From NCBI GenBank assembly GCA_964471235.1, contig CAYYGL010000014.1, forward strand, positions 1 to 43,496: a DNA stretch of 43,496 nucleotides, given 5' to 3'. Below the pieces are notes generated by a model. The model was not told the origin of the DNA and did not search any database. It saw only the letters and a program-made list of their open reading frames with translations. This document shows positions 15,989 through 24,981 of this stretch, piece by piece. Position 1 is the first letter of the stretch. Every line of letters begins with the position of its first letter. This stretch comes from CAYYGL01 sp964471235 (GTDB lineage: Bacteria > Calditrichota > Calditrichia > RBG-13-44-9 > J075). Both the position numbers and the translations under genes were made by a program.

Positions 15989-17083
15989 ATGAAGAAAGTT
16001 TCACTAATTTTATTAGCGGTGTTGGTTGTGGGTATCATGTTAATTTCCGGCTGTCGTCCGCCGGAAGTAGAAGGTACCGTCATCAACATCCAAAAAAATC
16101 TATATGATGAGGCATTGGTTTCCGCCCAGAAAGCGGTGGAAAAATACCCCGAAAATGCCGAAGCATGGTTTTACTGGGGCTGGCTGTATGGTGATCAGAA
16201 GAAAGACTATGAAAAAATGAACGAGGGGTTTGATAAAGCATTGAAATTAAACCCGCAGCAAAAAGTAACGATAGCCGGGCGGAGTATGACTGTTAAAGAA
16301 GCGGTCGAGATGTACCGCACTGGCAAGTTTGCCGACAACTACAATTCCGCTGTCAAAATGATTTCCCAGGCCCAGCAAATGGATGACCAGGAGAAGCAGA
16401 AAAAATTATTTACCGCCGCCCAGAAGAAATTGCTGCTCGCCACCCAAATCGACCCCACTCGCGGGGAACCTTATCATCCCCTGGCATTAACATACCTGGT
16501 GCTTGGCGATACAACCGCAGCCCTGGAAACGGTTCAAAAGGGCCTGGAAAAGAACCCCACCAACGAAACATTGTTAATTGGTTCCGGTGAAATTTATTTA
16601 CTGACCAAAAATTATGACAAAGCCAGTGAGTCCTTTAAAAAAGCATTGGAAGTAAATCCCAACAATGCTCTGGTCTATCAAAAACTGGGAAACCTGGAAG
16701 CGGAGCGGGGCGACTGGGAAAAGGCAAATACCTATTACCAGAAAGCGATTGAAATGGAGCCGGATAATACCGACCTGCTTTACAACATCGGTGTCGGATA
16801 TTATAAACAAGAGAAATATGACGAGGCAATTCCCTACTTCCAGAAGGCTGTGGAGGCAGACCCCAATGATTTATTGACCACACGCATTCTGGGGATTTGC
16901 TATGTGCAGGCAGAGAAAAACGATGAAGGGATTGCTTTTCTGGAAGATGCCGTACAACGGTTTCCGGACGAAGCCTCCCTGTGGGAATACCTGGCAATTC
17001 TTTATGGTCGGAAAGGGATGACCGAAAAGGCCGATGAAGCCTTTAAGAAATCCAAGGAATTGAAAGGGGAAGAAGGAAAGTAA
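15989..17083 (+). CDS. TPR-repeat lipoprotein
   Basis: This is a 364-residue protein with a lipoprotein signal peptide: MKK start, hydrophobic core, and lipobox LISGC with Cys22 as the lipidated residue. The remainder is mainly tetratricopeptide repeats, clearest from about residue 155 on (for example PYHPLALTYLVLGDTTAALE, ALVYQKLGNLEAERGDWEKA, TDLLYNIGVGYYKQEKYDEA). TPR solenoids bind other proteins, so it is probably an envelope assembly or scaffolding factor. It has a strong ribosome binding site (AAAGGAG, 6 bases) and lies 30 bases after mtnA. Its stop codon is followed within 10 bases by a 43-base hairpin. Confidence 0.9.
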   Translation: MKKVSLILLAVLVVGIMLISGCRPPEVEGTVINIQKNLYDEALVSAQKAVEKYPENAEAWFYWGWLYGDQKKDYEKMNEGFDKALKLNPQQKVTIAGRSMTVKEAVEMYRTGKFADNYNSAVKMISQAQQMDDQEKQKKLFTAAQKKLLLATQIDPTRGEPYHPLALTYLVLGDTTAALETVQKGLEKNPTNETLLIGSGEIYLLTKNYDKASESFKKALEVNPNNALVYQKLGNLEAERGDWEKANTYYQKAIEMEPDNTDLLYNIGVGYYKQEKYDEAIPYFQKAVEADPNDLLTTRILGICYVQAEKNDEGIAFLEDAVQRFPDEASLWEYLAILYGRKGMTEKADEAFKKSKELKGEEGK

Positions 17084-17089
17084 CTGTTT

Positions 17090-17132
17090 GGTATCATTAA
17101 CGCCGGGTTCCAAACCCGGTGTTAATGATACC
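17090..17132. terminator. long hairpin between convergent genes, terminator-like
   Basis: The arms 17090-17109 and 17113-17132 pair at 19 of 20 positions (the exception is a G-T wobble on the plus transcript), with a 3-base loop (CCA). It starts 7 bases after the stop of the TPR lipoprotein gene. Only TTTT near 17135 follows, so it is not a textbook intrinsic terminator, but its strength and location between convergent genes fit transcription stop or mRNA end protection. Confidence 0.5.
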
Positions 17133-17186
17133 GCTTTTGCAGAAGAAGGTGTAAACAGACACCACATTGGGGAAGATAGTTACATT

Positions 17187-17250
17187 CGGAGCAACGCGGT
17201 CCTGTCACAACGTGCTCTCCCGGGAGCGACGTTGTGCAAACGTAGCTCCG
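17187..17250. repeat. nested inverted repeat in convergent gap
   Basis: CACAACGT (17206-17213) pairs with ACGTTGTG (17229-17236) around the perfect 10-bp palindrome CTCCCGGGAG (17217-17226). An outer imperfect pair CGGAGCAACG (17187-17196) and CGTAGCTCCG (17241-17250) extends the structure. It could be a repeat or an RNA hairpin; no gene fits here. Confidence 0.45.
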
Positions 17251-17308
17251 TTGCAGACGGGTTCACGTTGTAATGAATTCAGCAGGCTATATCTCACCTG
17301 AAAAACAC

Positions 17309-20300
17309 TCAATAGCACTGTTCATCAATTATCGAACGCACTTTTTGAGCAAGTTCAAAGATAGTGAATGGTTTGGGAAGGAAGTGCATATTCTCCCGGC
17401 AGCTATCTTCTTTAAAAAGTAAGTCTTCACTATACCCGGAAATGAAAAGGATTTTGCACTCAGGCACAGCCTGTTTTGCTTTTTCTGCCAGTTCCTTGCC
17501 CCCCATTTCCGGCATAATCAGATCGGTGATAACCAAATCGATTTGCTCCTTTTGCGTTTCGAGCTGTTTTAATCCGTCCGGGCTGTTCAAAGCCTCTATC
17601 ACAGAATAGCCAAATCGTTTTAATGCTCCGGAAACAAATTCTCTTACACTTTCATCATCTTCTACCAACAGGATCGTTTCCCTACCCCTCAATTGGTCCA
17701 ACTTCAAGCTGTCGGAAGCATCTTCTCTAATTTTCTCCAGGGTGACCGGGAAAAAGATTTTAAAATTTGTGCCCTTGCCCGGCTCACTTTGCACGGTAAT
17801 AAACCCGCCATTTTGTTTTACAATCCCAAAGACCAGCGCCAGACCCAGGCCAGTTCCCTGCCCTACCGCTTTCGTTGTAAAATAAGGGTCGAAAATTCTG
17901 TGCATTGTCTCTTCATCCATCCCCACGCCATTATCCTGAACAGCAAGAAAAATATAGACACCGGGCTGTCTGTCCGGATAACGGAGGCTGTCTTCCTCCT
18001 CCAGGTAGATACGTCCGGTTTCAATGTTAATCACTTTTCGGGGTAACTCCTCGATGGATTCAGCAATGGCATCCCGGGCGTTTATAACCAGATTCATCAA
18101 AATCTGTTCAATTTGAACCGGGTCCGCTTTTATGGCAGGCAGCTCAGGGACTAACTTCACTTCGATCTCAATATCTTCACTAATTAACCGCCGGAGCATC
18201 TCTACCGCGCGGCTTACAACAGGATTCAAGTCGATAATCCGGGGATTGGCAATCTGTTGGCGGCTAAATGCTAATATACGGGAAGTCAAATTCGCCGCCC
18301 TTTCACCGGCAATTGAAATTTGTTTTAGATACTCCTCCAGAGGATCATCATCCTGAACATGAATCAATGCCATTTCCGTATACCCACGGATGACGGTCAG
18401 AATATTATTAAAATCGTGGGCAATTCCCCCGGCAAGATACCCGATGGATTCCATTTTCTGGGACTGACGCAATTGCTGTTCCAATTCCCGCTCCCGGGTA
18501 ATATCCCGCCCAATTTTACAATAATTTTTAATGACTCCCGATTCATCTTTTATCGGAAAAATAATTTCATTCTCATAAAACAAACTGCCATCTTTTTTCT
18601 TGTTGATTATCACCCCAGCCCAGGTTTCCCCCCTGGTGATTGTCTCCCATAATTCCCGGTAGAATTGCTCATCATGTTTCCCGCTTTTGAAAAAATTATG
18701 AGTTTTTCCCAGCACTTCTTCCCGCCGATAACCACTTGTTTTTTCGAACGCTGAATTCACATACACAATCACTCCCCTGTCGTCGGTAAGGGAAATGCTT
18801 TCGCTGGATTGCTCGATGATAGCTGCCAGCTCCCTTAATTCACGCACATGTTTCTTCTCTTCTTCCACATAATGCATCTTCATTAATGCCATTCCCACCA
18901 GCCCGGTTAAGGCTTCAATAAAAGTGAACTCTTCCGGCTGCCAGTGATGCAGGGATTGTACATGGTTGAAAACCAATAAGTAGAATCCATGCGATTGAAA
19001 GGCGAAGGGATACCACAACAGGCTTTTGATTCCCATCTGCTCATGCAAAATGTCTGCTGATTGTTCCCTTACCAGAAGCGGGTTGGGCTTATGAACATGA
19101 CTTTCCAGCCAACTGTGATTTGTTGTAAGATACCTTGAACTCTCCCGAAATTGGGTAAGAGGATAATTTGCCCGGGTGGGGGCAATGCCCGGCGCTTCCG
19201 GATTCAGCCATTCACAAAGTGCCACGGCTTCCCCCTCCTCCAGGTCGATGCGGTAAATTAAACAGCGATCCAATTTTAAAGATTCCCCAATCATGCGGGC
19301 TGTAGAATCCAATAGTAGCCGGGGATCGTCTTCCCGGATGATGGTTTGAGCAATTTCGTTTAGCCCCCTGGAAAAGGTTAACTGCTTTACTAAACTTTGT
19401 TCTACTTTTTTTAGCTTGCTAATATCCGTTAAAGTGCCTTCGTAATAAAGAATTTTGCCAGTGCTATCCGTAACCGCCCGATCATTCATTAACACATAGA
19501 GCAAACTGCCATCCTTCCGTTTCATTTTCACTTCTTCATTCACCAACACCCTTTTTTCCTGCACCAGTTGTTTCAAACGATTCCGTTCCCGGGCATCCCA
19601 GTATAAATTTTCCGTATTTTCGATTGTCAACATCTCTTCTGCGGAATCATAACCAAACATTTCTACCAATGCCGGATTAACCGTCAGGAATTTGCCATCG
19701 ACAGTACTCTGATAAATACCGTCCCCCACATGATCGAAAATCGAACGATATTTTAATCCGATTTGGCGAAGCTCCTCGATGGCATTCAACCGGCTAATGG
19801 CTGCCGAAAGATTCTCGGATATCACCTGGGCATATTGCATCTCTTCCCGAGAAAAGACATGCGGTTGATTATAATAAACCATAAACTTTCCCAACAACCG
19901 GCGACTTCCCACAATCGGGACAAATGCCAATGCCCGGATCCCTTCCTTAAGAATTATCTCTTTGAGTTCCTGCTTCAGGGAAGATGTTGTTACATCTTTG
20001 ATGTGTATCGGCAGGGCATCTGTTTCATGAATATTCCAGGGGCAATGACCATCTACAGCTTTCCGATAATCGGACGATAAATTTTCCCAGGCTTTAAAAT
20101 GGGCGCGCTGGTCTTGACCGAAAATTAACACGGCCGAACGATCCGCATCCAGGATATTGATGATACCGCGCGTGGCAACCCGGTAAATCGCTTCCAGAGT
20201 ATCAGAACGATTGATGTTTTCAATGGTCTGATGTAAGATATCGAGACGATGATAATGCTCCCGAATTTCCTCTTCGGTTCTCTTCTGCTTACTGATATCG

Positions 20301-20692
20301 ACCACATACCCGATATAATGGGTGATGTCATTCTGCTCATTCAACTGGAAGATCATATAAGAGAACAACCAGACAAGGGAGCCATCTTTATGAATGACTC
20401 GATAGGGAGGATGAGTACAGCCATCCAAGCGATTCCGGATGGCAGTCTCGATACAGTGGTGAAAGCGGGGGGCATCCTCCGGGTGCAAAATTTCACCATA
20501 ATCTATTTTGCCCTGTTGAAAATCTTCACTCGTATAACCAAAGACATCCGTGACATTAGGAGAAACGCATTCCACGGACATTTCCGGTGTGTTCCGCCAT
20601 TTGAAAAAAACGACTGGTCCTCCGGTAAAGATTTGGGAGATACCATCAACCTTCATTTCCCCGGTGAACGAAGAACGAATACAATCGTCCAT
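17309..20692 (-). CDS. large hybrid histidine kinase (PAS-GAF-PAS-GAF-PAS-HisKA-HATPase-REC)
   Basis: This 1127-residue cytoplasmic kinase has five sensory domains in alternation: PAS (about 20-130), GAF (about 145-300), PAS (about 310-430), GAF (about 440-605) and PAS (about 620-745). The core has H-box AGGIAHDFNNIL with His759, N-box NARDAI, and G-boxes DNGVGMD and GQGTGLGLALV. The C-terminal receiver (about 1005-1127) has EDD and phospho-acceptor Asp1057 (ITDLIMPEMGG), with lysine in PKPF. No membrane segments or signal peptide are seen, so it senses internal cues. The start at 20692 is chosen for AGGGG eight bases upstream; GTG at 20698 is an alternative. No cognate regulator is adjacent. 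Confidence 0.92.
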   Translation of the reverse strand: MDDCIRSSFTGEMKVDGISQIFTGGPVVFFKWRNTPEMSVECVSPNVTDVFGYTSEDFQQGKIDYGEILHPEDAPRFHHCIETAIRNRLDGCTHPPYRVIHKDGSLVWLFSYMIFQLNEQNDITHYIGYVVDISKQKRTEEEIREHYHRLDILHQTIENINRSDTLEAIYRVATRGIINILDADRSAVLIFGQDQRAHFKAWENLSSDYRKAVDGHCPWNIHETDALPIHIKDVTTSSLKQELKEIILKEGIRALAFVPIVGSRRLLGKFMVYYNQPHVFSREEMQYAQVISENLSAAISRLNAIEELRQIGLKYRSIFDHVGDGIYQSTVDGKFLTVNPALVEMFGYDSAEEMLTIENTENLYWDARERNRLKQLVQEKRVLVNEEVKMKRKDGSLLYVLMNDRAVTDSTGKILYYEGTLTDISKLKKVEQSLVKQLTFSRGLNEIAQTIIREDDPRLLLDSTARMIGESLKLDRCLIYRIDLEEGEAVALCEWLNPEAPGIAPTRANYPLTQFRESSRYLTTNHSWLESHVHKPNPLLVREQSADILHEQMGIKSLLWYPFAFQSHGFYLLVFNHVQSLHHWQPEEFTFIEALTGLVGMALMKMHYVEEEKKHVRELRELAAIIEQSSESISLTDDRGVIVYVNSAFEKTSGYRREEVLGKTHNFFKSGKHDEQFYRELWETITRGETWAGVIINKKKDGSLFYENEIIFPIKDESGVIKNYCKIGRDITRERELEQQLRQSQKMESIGYLAGGIAHDFNNILTVIRGYTEMALIHVQDDDPLEEYLKQISIAGERAANLTSRILAFSRQQIANPRIIDLNPVVSRAVEMLRRLISEDIEIEVKLVPELPAIKADPVQIEQILMNLVINARDAIAESIEELPRKVINIETGRIYLEEEDSLRYPDRQPGVYIFLAVQDNGVGMDEETMHRIFDPYFTTKAVGQGTGLGLALVFGIVKQNGGFITVQSEPGKGTNFKIFFPVTLEKIREDASDSLKLDQLRGRETILLVEDDESVREFVSGALKRFGYSVIEALNSPDGLKQLETQKEQIDLVITDLIMPEMGGKELAEKAKQAVPECKILFISGYSEDLLFKEDSCRENMHFLPKPFTIFELAQKVRSIIDEQCY

Positions 20693-20851
20693 TGGCACAT
20701 CCCCTAATATGTTTGGTAAAAAAGAATCCCCCTGGCTTCTTTAAACGGATAGATTCATCATGCAGTATCTGTGGTTCGCTCATTTTCCCGACAATTCGAA
20801 CGTTCTTTCCATCAATTCCGCCCTGGCAACCATTGTCAATAGGAGGCGAAC

Positions 20852-21001
20852 ATGGAGTCTAAAATTGTGGATAAATGGCTGCATTGTGGAATGTTTTGGT
20901 TTTGCCATACCTCCGCAAAAGAAGAGCACTACGAATATCTAAAAATGAAGGTGTCGGATGTATATACGTTTTATAAACAGTCCGAGCATTTCATCGGTTG
21001 A
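20852..21001 (+). CDS. 49-residue small protein of unknown function
   Basis: ATG at 20852 is preceded by AGGAGG with 5 bases of spacing, one of the best ribosome binding sites in the window. The frame runs 49 codons to TGA at 20999-21001. The product is basic and aromatic-rich, with two cysteines in HCGMFWFCH (about 11-19) and a charged second half rich in Lys, Glu and Tyr. It has no signal peptide, and the GMFWF patch is too short for a membrane helix. I do not recognise it. It is divergent from the large hybrid kinase, separated by 159 bases, and a mobile repeat begins 48 bases after its stop. It may be a regulator, a leader peptide or a toxin-like peptide, but none of these can be shown. 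Confidence 0.45.
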   Translation: MESKIVDKWLHCGMFWFCHTSAKEEHYEYLKMKVSDVYTFYKQSEHFIG

Positions 21002-21049
21002 TAAGATGGTCAAAATATCGACGAGGTGCCGAAAATCTTTAGACTTTCT

Positions 21050-21367
21050 GTAACTATTCAGCTACATGCCCGTTTGTGTCATTCCGGGTTCCGACGGTCA
21101 ACTTTCGTTAGACCGTCGGAATGCCGGTTATAGACGTCTTCGGTGAATCTCATTTTCGGCATTCTTCCGTGGCAGGAGATTCTGCAAAGGAGTCTATGAC
21201 CGGTATCTTTCAGCGTATTGCCGGGATCATCTGAAACGCACCTCACCCATCCCCACCCCCGTTTTTTGGGCGGGAGGGGTTGGGGAGGTGCAAGAACAAC
21301 CACTGAACCATGAATAAGAACGAATGACATATAAAACATCAAATTTGCAGGTAAGCTGAATCGTTAC
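21050..21367. mobile_element. IS66-type non-autonomous repeat with perfect 8-bp target duplication
   Basis: The left end GTAACTATTCAGCT (21050-21063) and right end AGCTGAATCGTTAC (21354-21367) are inverted repeats with one mismatch in 14. GACTTTCT occurs immediately on both sides (21042-21049 and 21368-21375), a perfect 8-bp target duplication. Terminal GTAA and 8-bp duplications are traits of the IS66 family. The 318-bp interior has no transposase frame. It contains three hairpins: 21089-21121 (11-bp stem TTCCGACGGTC), 21124-21203 (about 28-bp imperfect stem), and 21238-21291 (a C-rich/G-rich pair). The interior differs from the 5406 and 26453 copies although the ends are alike. Confidence 0.88.
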
Positions 21368-21510
21368 GACTTTCTTCCATGATAGTTTACCATCGGGTGA
21401 ACTCAATTCATCGGCACATGAACACATATCATTGGTTGGAATTCAATGAAGCGGATACGGGGAGGTCCCCCCTGCATCACCCTCCGAAGGCGGTAGATAA
21501 ACAGTTGGGC

Positions 21511-24500
21511 TTACGTGTTCGGAAACAAACGGTTGATGATACTGCTGGTTTTTTCCGGCTGGAGAACCCGATGTTTCCCCCAGGTGACTCCCTGGCGCGC
21601 CACCTGATCCAAACAGTTGCGCAAAGTAGGCTGAAACACTTCTGCCCCCAATTCCTGATGACAGGCTACCAGGTTTGCCAGCACTTTGTCGACCCTTTCA
21701 GAACGTCCCTGATCATCAAAGTAAAGCAGGATTTCAATTTGCCGGAGAATTGCCCGGGTATGTTCGCCCTGCTCAAATTCAATAGCGCTGATATTGCCGA
21801 TGGTCTGGGCAATGCCGGACAGATCCCCGATTTTTTCATAAAGGGGGTAAGCATTTTGATAAGACTCTAATGCTTCCTTCCACTCCCCTTTATCATGATG
21901 TACGGTTCCAATGAGATAGTTTACTTCCGCCAGTCCCCGCAAATCACCATTTTCCTGAAACACCTCTTTTGCCTGCATATACTGTTTTAAACACTCTTCC
22001 CATTCCTGTTTCTTCTGATAAACGCTCCCCAGGGATTGCAAGGTTCTCCCGACTCCCCGGAGATTATGAACCTGCTCAAAAAGGGTCAGTGCATTTTTAA
22101 ATTGTTCGATCGCCTGCTCGAAACGGTCTTCATCTTTGCTGATGACTCCCATGTTATAAAAAATCTGGGCTGCTCCGGCAATATCCCCCAACTCTTCCTT
22201 CATATTGATGCAACGTTCATACACCGAGATCGCATATTCTGTTTCTCCGCGGGAATAGTAGGTATCCCCGATGTGAGCATAAATATCCGCTGCCCCGACG
22301 GTATCCTGAATTTTTTCCCGAAGCTGCAGGGCTTTTTCGAACATGTCCAGAGCGCGCTCCCAATCTTTCTGTGCTCGGAAAATCAACCCCATATCTTCAT
22401 ACGTGGTGGCAATACCGTCAACATCCTCTATGCGCTCATAAATTTCCTGTGACTTCTGATAAAAGCCCATGGCTAAATCCTGCTCATCACGACTCCGGTA
22501 TATTTCTCCCAACTGCATGTAAATTTCTGCCAGCCCCCGGGGATCGTTGTGAGTTTCATACAATTCCTGGGCTTCCTGATAAAAATCAACCGCCAATTCC
22601 CACTGTCCTTTTTTATAATACAATTTCCCGATTCGCTCGTAGGACTGTGCCAGCCCCTTCCAGTCATTCTGCTTTTCCTTTAATTGAAGACTCTCATAAT
22701 ACTGCTCGATGGCGGCATCCCATTCCCCTCGTTGCTCGTGGATCAAACCAATCTTATCCAGAATATCCACCATGCTCTTTTCACTGTGGGATGTCTGGCG
22801 GAGCTGGAGCAGCTTCTCGTAATAACTCAGGGCATTGTCCCATTCACTTTTTTGCAGGTAAATGGCACCCAGTTCGCTGTACATCCGTTCGATGCAGTCT
22901 TTATCACCCACTTTTTCGCAAATCGGCACCATCTGCAACAATAGTTCCAGCGCCTCCTGTGTCTGCCGTATCTCAATTAACAAGTCTGCCAGTTCAATAG
23001 CGGTTCGTACAGCGCCCGGGGCGTCTTTCACTTCGAAGAACAATTTGTAAGCCCCCCTCAGAAAACGAACCGCCATGTCCTTTTCATTGCGGATTCGGGC
23101 TATCTTGCCATAAGTAAAAAGCAGGGCACCTCGCATCTTCCGGGGGGGCTTCAACGCCTCACACAACTGCAAATCCCGCTCTGCCAAGTCCAATTCACCC
23201 ATCTGGTAAAACAACTGACTGCGGTTAAACAATATATGCATTTTCAGCTGTTCATCCTGCAAGTTCTCCAACTGAAAATTCTTTAAAATATTAAATATCT
23301 GTCCGGTTAAACTACCGTTTACATTGCCGGATTGCAGTACCCGCCCCACCTGGTCTGCGGCTTCTTCTTCTTTACCCGCCCGGGAAAAATGGTGGGCACT
23401 TTCCAGCCAATCTCGAACCGATACATTCACAGCAGCCCTATCCCGATATAATTCCGCTGCAATCCCATGCATGATCCGACGAAGTTCCGGAGTACAGATA
23501 TGATAGTAAAATGATTTGAGCGGCAACACCACTTCATATCGATTCAGATGATCATCAAATGTCAATAAATGGTACTGCTCTACCAGCATCTCGATTACCT
23601 GTTGAAAATCTCCCCCACCAATCCGGTTGTACATTCTCTCATAAAAAGGCTCCGTTTCCGGATTGCGAAAAATACTGGCTGTCGTCAACATGCTGTTTAT
23701 CCGGGGATCCACCCTTTCAAAAATCTCGTAGAGATGCTGCCCCATATACCCGTAAAGAGAGCGTTCTTCAGAAGGGAGTTTCTCCACCAGGCGTTCTAAT
23801 TGGGTATCCGTATGATTTTCACACATCCACCAGTTTTTGAACATCCACAACAGGGGGGGAATCCCTTTTAATTTTGCTACCAGGGCCCGTCGGAGGAACA
23901 CCGGTATCTCCAGTGCCCATTTATCCCCCACCAGGGCATTACCTTCTGCCAGGGAAAGCCCGGTGTAAATATATAGCTGGTCGTCAGTTGGATTTAGTTC
24001 GTCGCTCATCTCCTGGCTAATCACCAGCAGTTTGGCGTGTGCTGTCTCTTGCGGATTCAGCACATTCCACAATCGTTGAATCAGTTCCGTGCATTCTGTC
24101 TCTTCTGCTGCTTGAAGGTCATCGATGACAAAAATTGCCCGGCACTGCGGCAGATTCTCCCAGGATTCCGCCGCAGCAACGGCACAACGATTTTGAAGAA
24201 ACCTCTCCAGGCTGGTGCGAAAGGCTTTTCCATCCGATAAACCGGTGACAAAGCGATAATAAAACACATTCTCCGGTTTCATTTGCCCCTGGGCAATAAG
24301 GTTATGAAGATAGGCAGAGATAAGGGTGGTTTTGCCACAACCGGCTTGCCCGACCATAAAAAGGGTAGATTGAGTTTGGAAATGTTCTTCAATTTTACGC
24401 ATGCCGCGCAGTGGTAGGGCATATACCGATTCATCCCACTCCGGCAATTGCCCGGAGTTCGGATTTTCCGTATACAACCGTGGAGAGGGTTGTTCAGGCG

Positions 24501-24981
24501 ATTCATTTATTGACGACACCGGGGGAGGATAAAAATCCTCCTCTGTCTCCGGAGCGCCATTGAACAACACCGGTTGATAGTAATCCATGATTTTTTGCAT
24601 TAGTTCCGGTTGGGCAAAAAACTGCTGACGAACTTGCTCGATAAACGCTGGAACAATGCGGGAAGCATTTTTCAAACTAATCACTTTTGAAAATGCATCG
24701 ATAAAATATCCTTCGGGCAATTTGGAACTTTGCATTCGGACAGATGCGAGGGTGTCCTGAAGGGATTTCTTTTGTAAGGCTTTCAGTAATCGCGTTCGGG
24801 TTTTTTCACTCCGCAAAATGTTTTGGGATGCCGCTTCCAAACTTTCATGAAATATTCGGGAAACAACCGTTTCATTAAATGGGTGGGTTGCCGAATTTGC
24901 AATATCATACCACAACAAAGCAATGATCGGCTGCATTTCCGTCTCAAGCGATGGAGACACATGCAATTTGGCAAAGCTCAT
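21511..24981 (-). CDS. STAND-type NTPase with twelve C-terminal TPRs
   Basis: This is a 1156-residue protein. Residues 1 to about 140 form a helical N-terminal domain I do not recognise, then a proline-rich linker (about 141-180). The NTPase has Walker A GQAGCGKTTL (211-220) and Walker B AIFVIDD (282-288), followed by a winged-helix-like region up to about 520. From about 617 to 1096 there are twelve TPRs of exactly 40 residues each without a break in phase, then a 60-residue tail. This fits STAND ATPases, which act as ligand-triggered switches: the repeats sense and the N-terminus acts. Known relatives include regulators such as MalT and antiviral Avs proteins, but nothing here proves defence. 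The start ATG at 24981 follows AAAGGGCGG. The gene stands alone. Confidence 0.85.
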   Translation of the reverse strand: MSFAKLHVSPSLETEMQPIIALLWYDIANSATHPFNETVVSRIFHESLEAASQNILRSEKTRTRLLKALQKKSLQDTLASVRMQSSKLPEGYFIDAFSKVISLKNASRIVPAFIEQVRQQFFAQPELMQKIMDYYQPVLFNGAPETEEDFYPPPVSSINESPEQPSPRLYTENPNSGQLPEWDESVYALPLRGMRKIEEHFQTQSTLFMVGQAGCGKTTLISAYLHNLIAQGQMKPENVFYYRFVTGLSDGKAFRTSLERFLQNRCAVAAAESWENLPQCRAIFVIDDLQAAEETECTELIQRLWNVLNPQETAHAKLLVISQEMSDELNPTDDQLYIYTGLSLAEGNALVGDKWALEIPVFLRRALVAKLKGIPPLLWMFKNWWMCENHTDTQLERLVEKLPSEERSLYGYMGQHLYEIFERVDPRINSMLTTASIFRNPETEPFYERMYNRIGGGDFQQVIEMLVEQYHLLTFDDHLNRYEVVLPLKSFYYHICTPELRRIMHGIAAELYRDRAAVNVSVRDWLESAHHFSRAGKEEEAADQVGRVLQSGNVNGSLTGQIFNILKNFQLENLQDEQLKMHILFNRSQLFYQMGELDLAERDLQLCEALKPPRKMRGALLFTYGKIARIRNEKDMAVRFLRGAYKLFFEVKDAPGAVRTAIELADLLIEIRQTQEALELLLQMVPICEKVGDKDCIERMYSELGAIYLQKSEWDNALSYYEKLLQLRQTSHSEKSMVDILDKIGLIHEQRGEWDAAIEQYYESLQLKEKQNDWKGLAQSYERIGKLYYKKGQWELAVDFYQEAQELYETHNDPRGLAEIYMQLGEIYRSRDEQDLAMGFYQKSQEIYERIEDVDGIATTYEDMGLIFRAQKDWERALDMFEKALQLREKIQDTVGAADIYAHIGDTYYSRGETEYAISVYERCINMKEELGDIAGAAQIFYNMGVISKDEDRFEQAIEQFKNALTLFEQVHNLRGVGRTLQSLGSVYQKKQEWEECLKQYMQAKEVFQENGDLRGLAEVNYLIGTVHHDKGEWKEALESYQNAYPLYEKIGDLSGIAQTIGNISAIEFEQGEHTRAILRQIEILLYFDDQGRSERVDKVLANLVACHQELGAEVFQPTLRNCLDQVARQGVTWGKHRVLQPEKTSSIINRLFPNT

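Noticed and set aside
17080..17183. A further mobile repeat with GTAACT-type ends around the 17090 hairpin
   Set aside because: The outer bases match (GTAACTGTTT against GTAACTATCT inverted, 8/10), but the flanks GAAGGAAA and ATTCGGAG do not form a target duplication and the left end overlaps a stop codon.
20760..20942. 60-codon frame overlapping the 49-codon small ORF
   Set aside because: It has no ribosome binding site, while the overlapping frame from 20852 has AGGAGG at ideal spacing.
22473..23133. TPR-coding repeats as a DNA-level tandem repeat or CRISPR-like array
   Set aside because: The 120-base period comes from 40-residue protein repeats with low nucleotide identity; there are no uniform repeats with unique spacers.
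21511..24981. Calling the STAND protein an antiviral Avs system
   Set aside because: Domain order is compatible, but no nuclease, protease or other effector motif is visible at the N-terminus and no other defence genes are adjacent.
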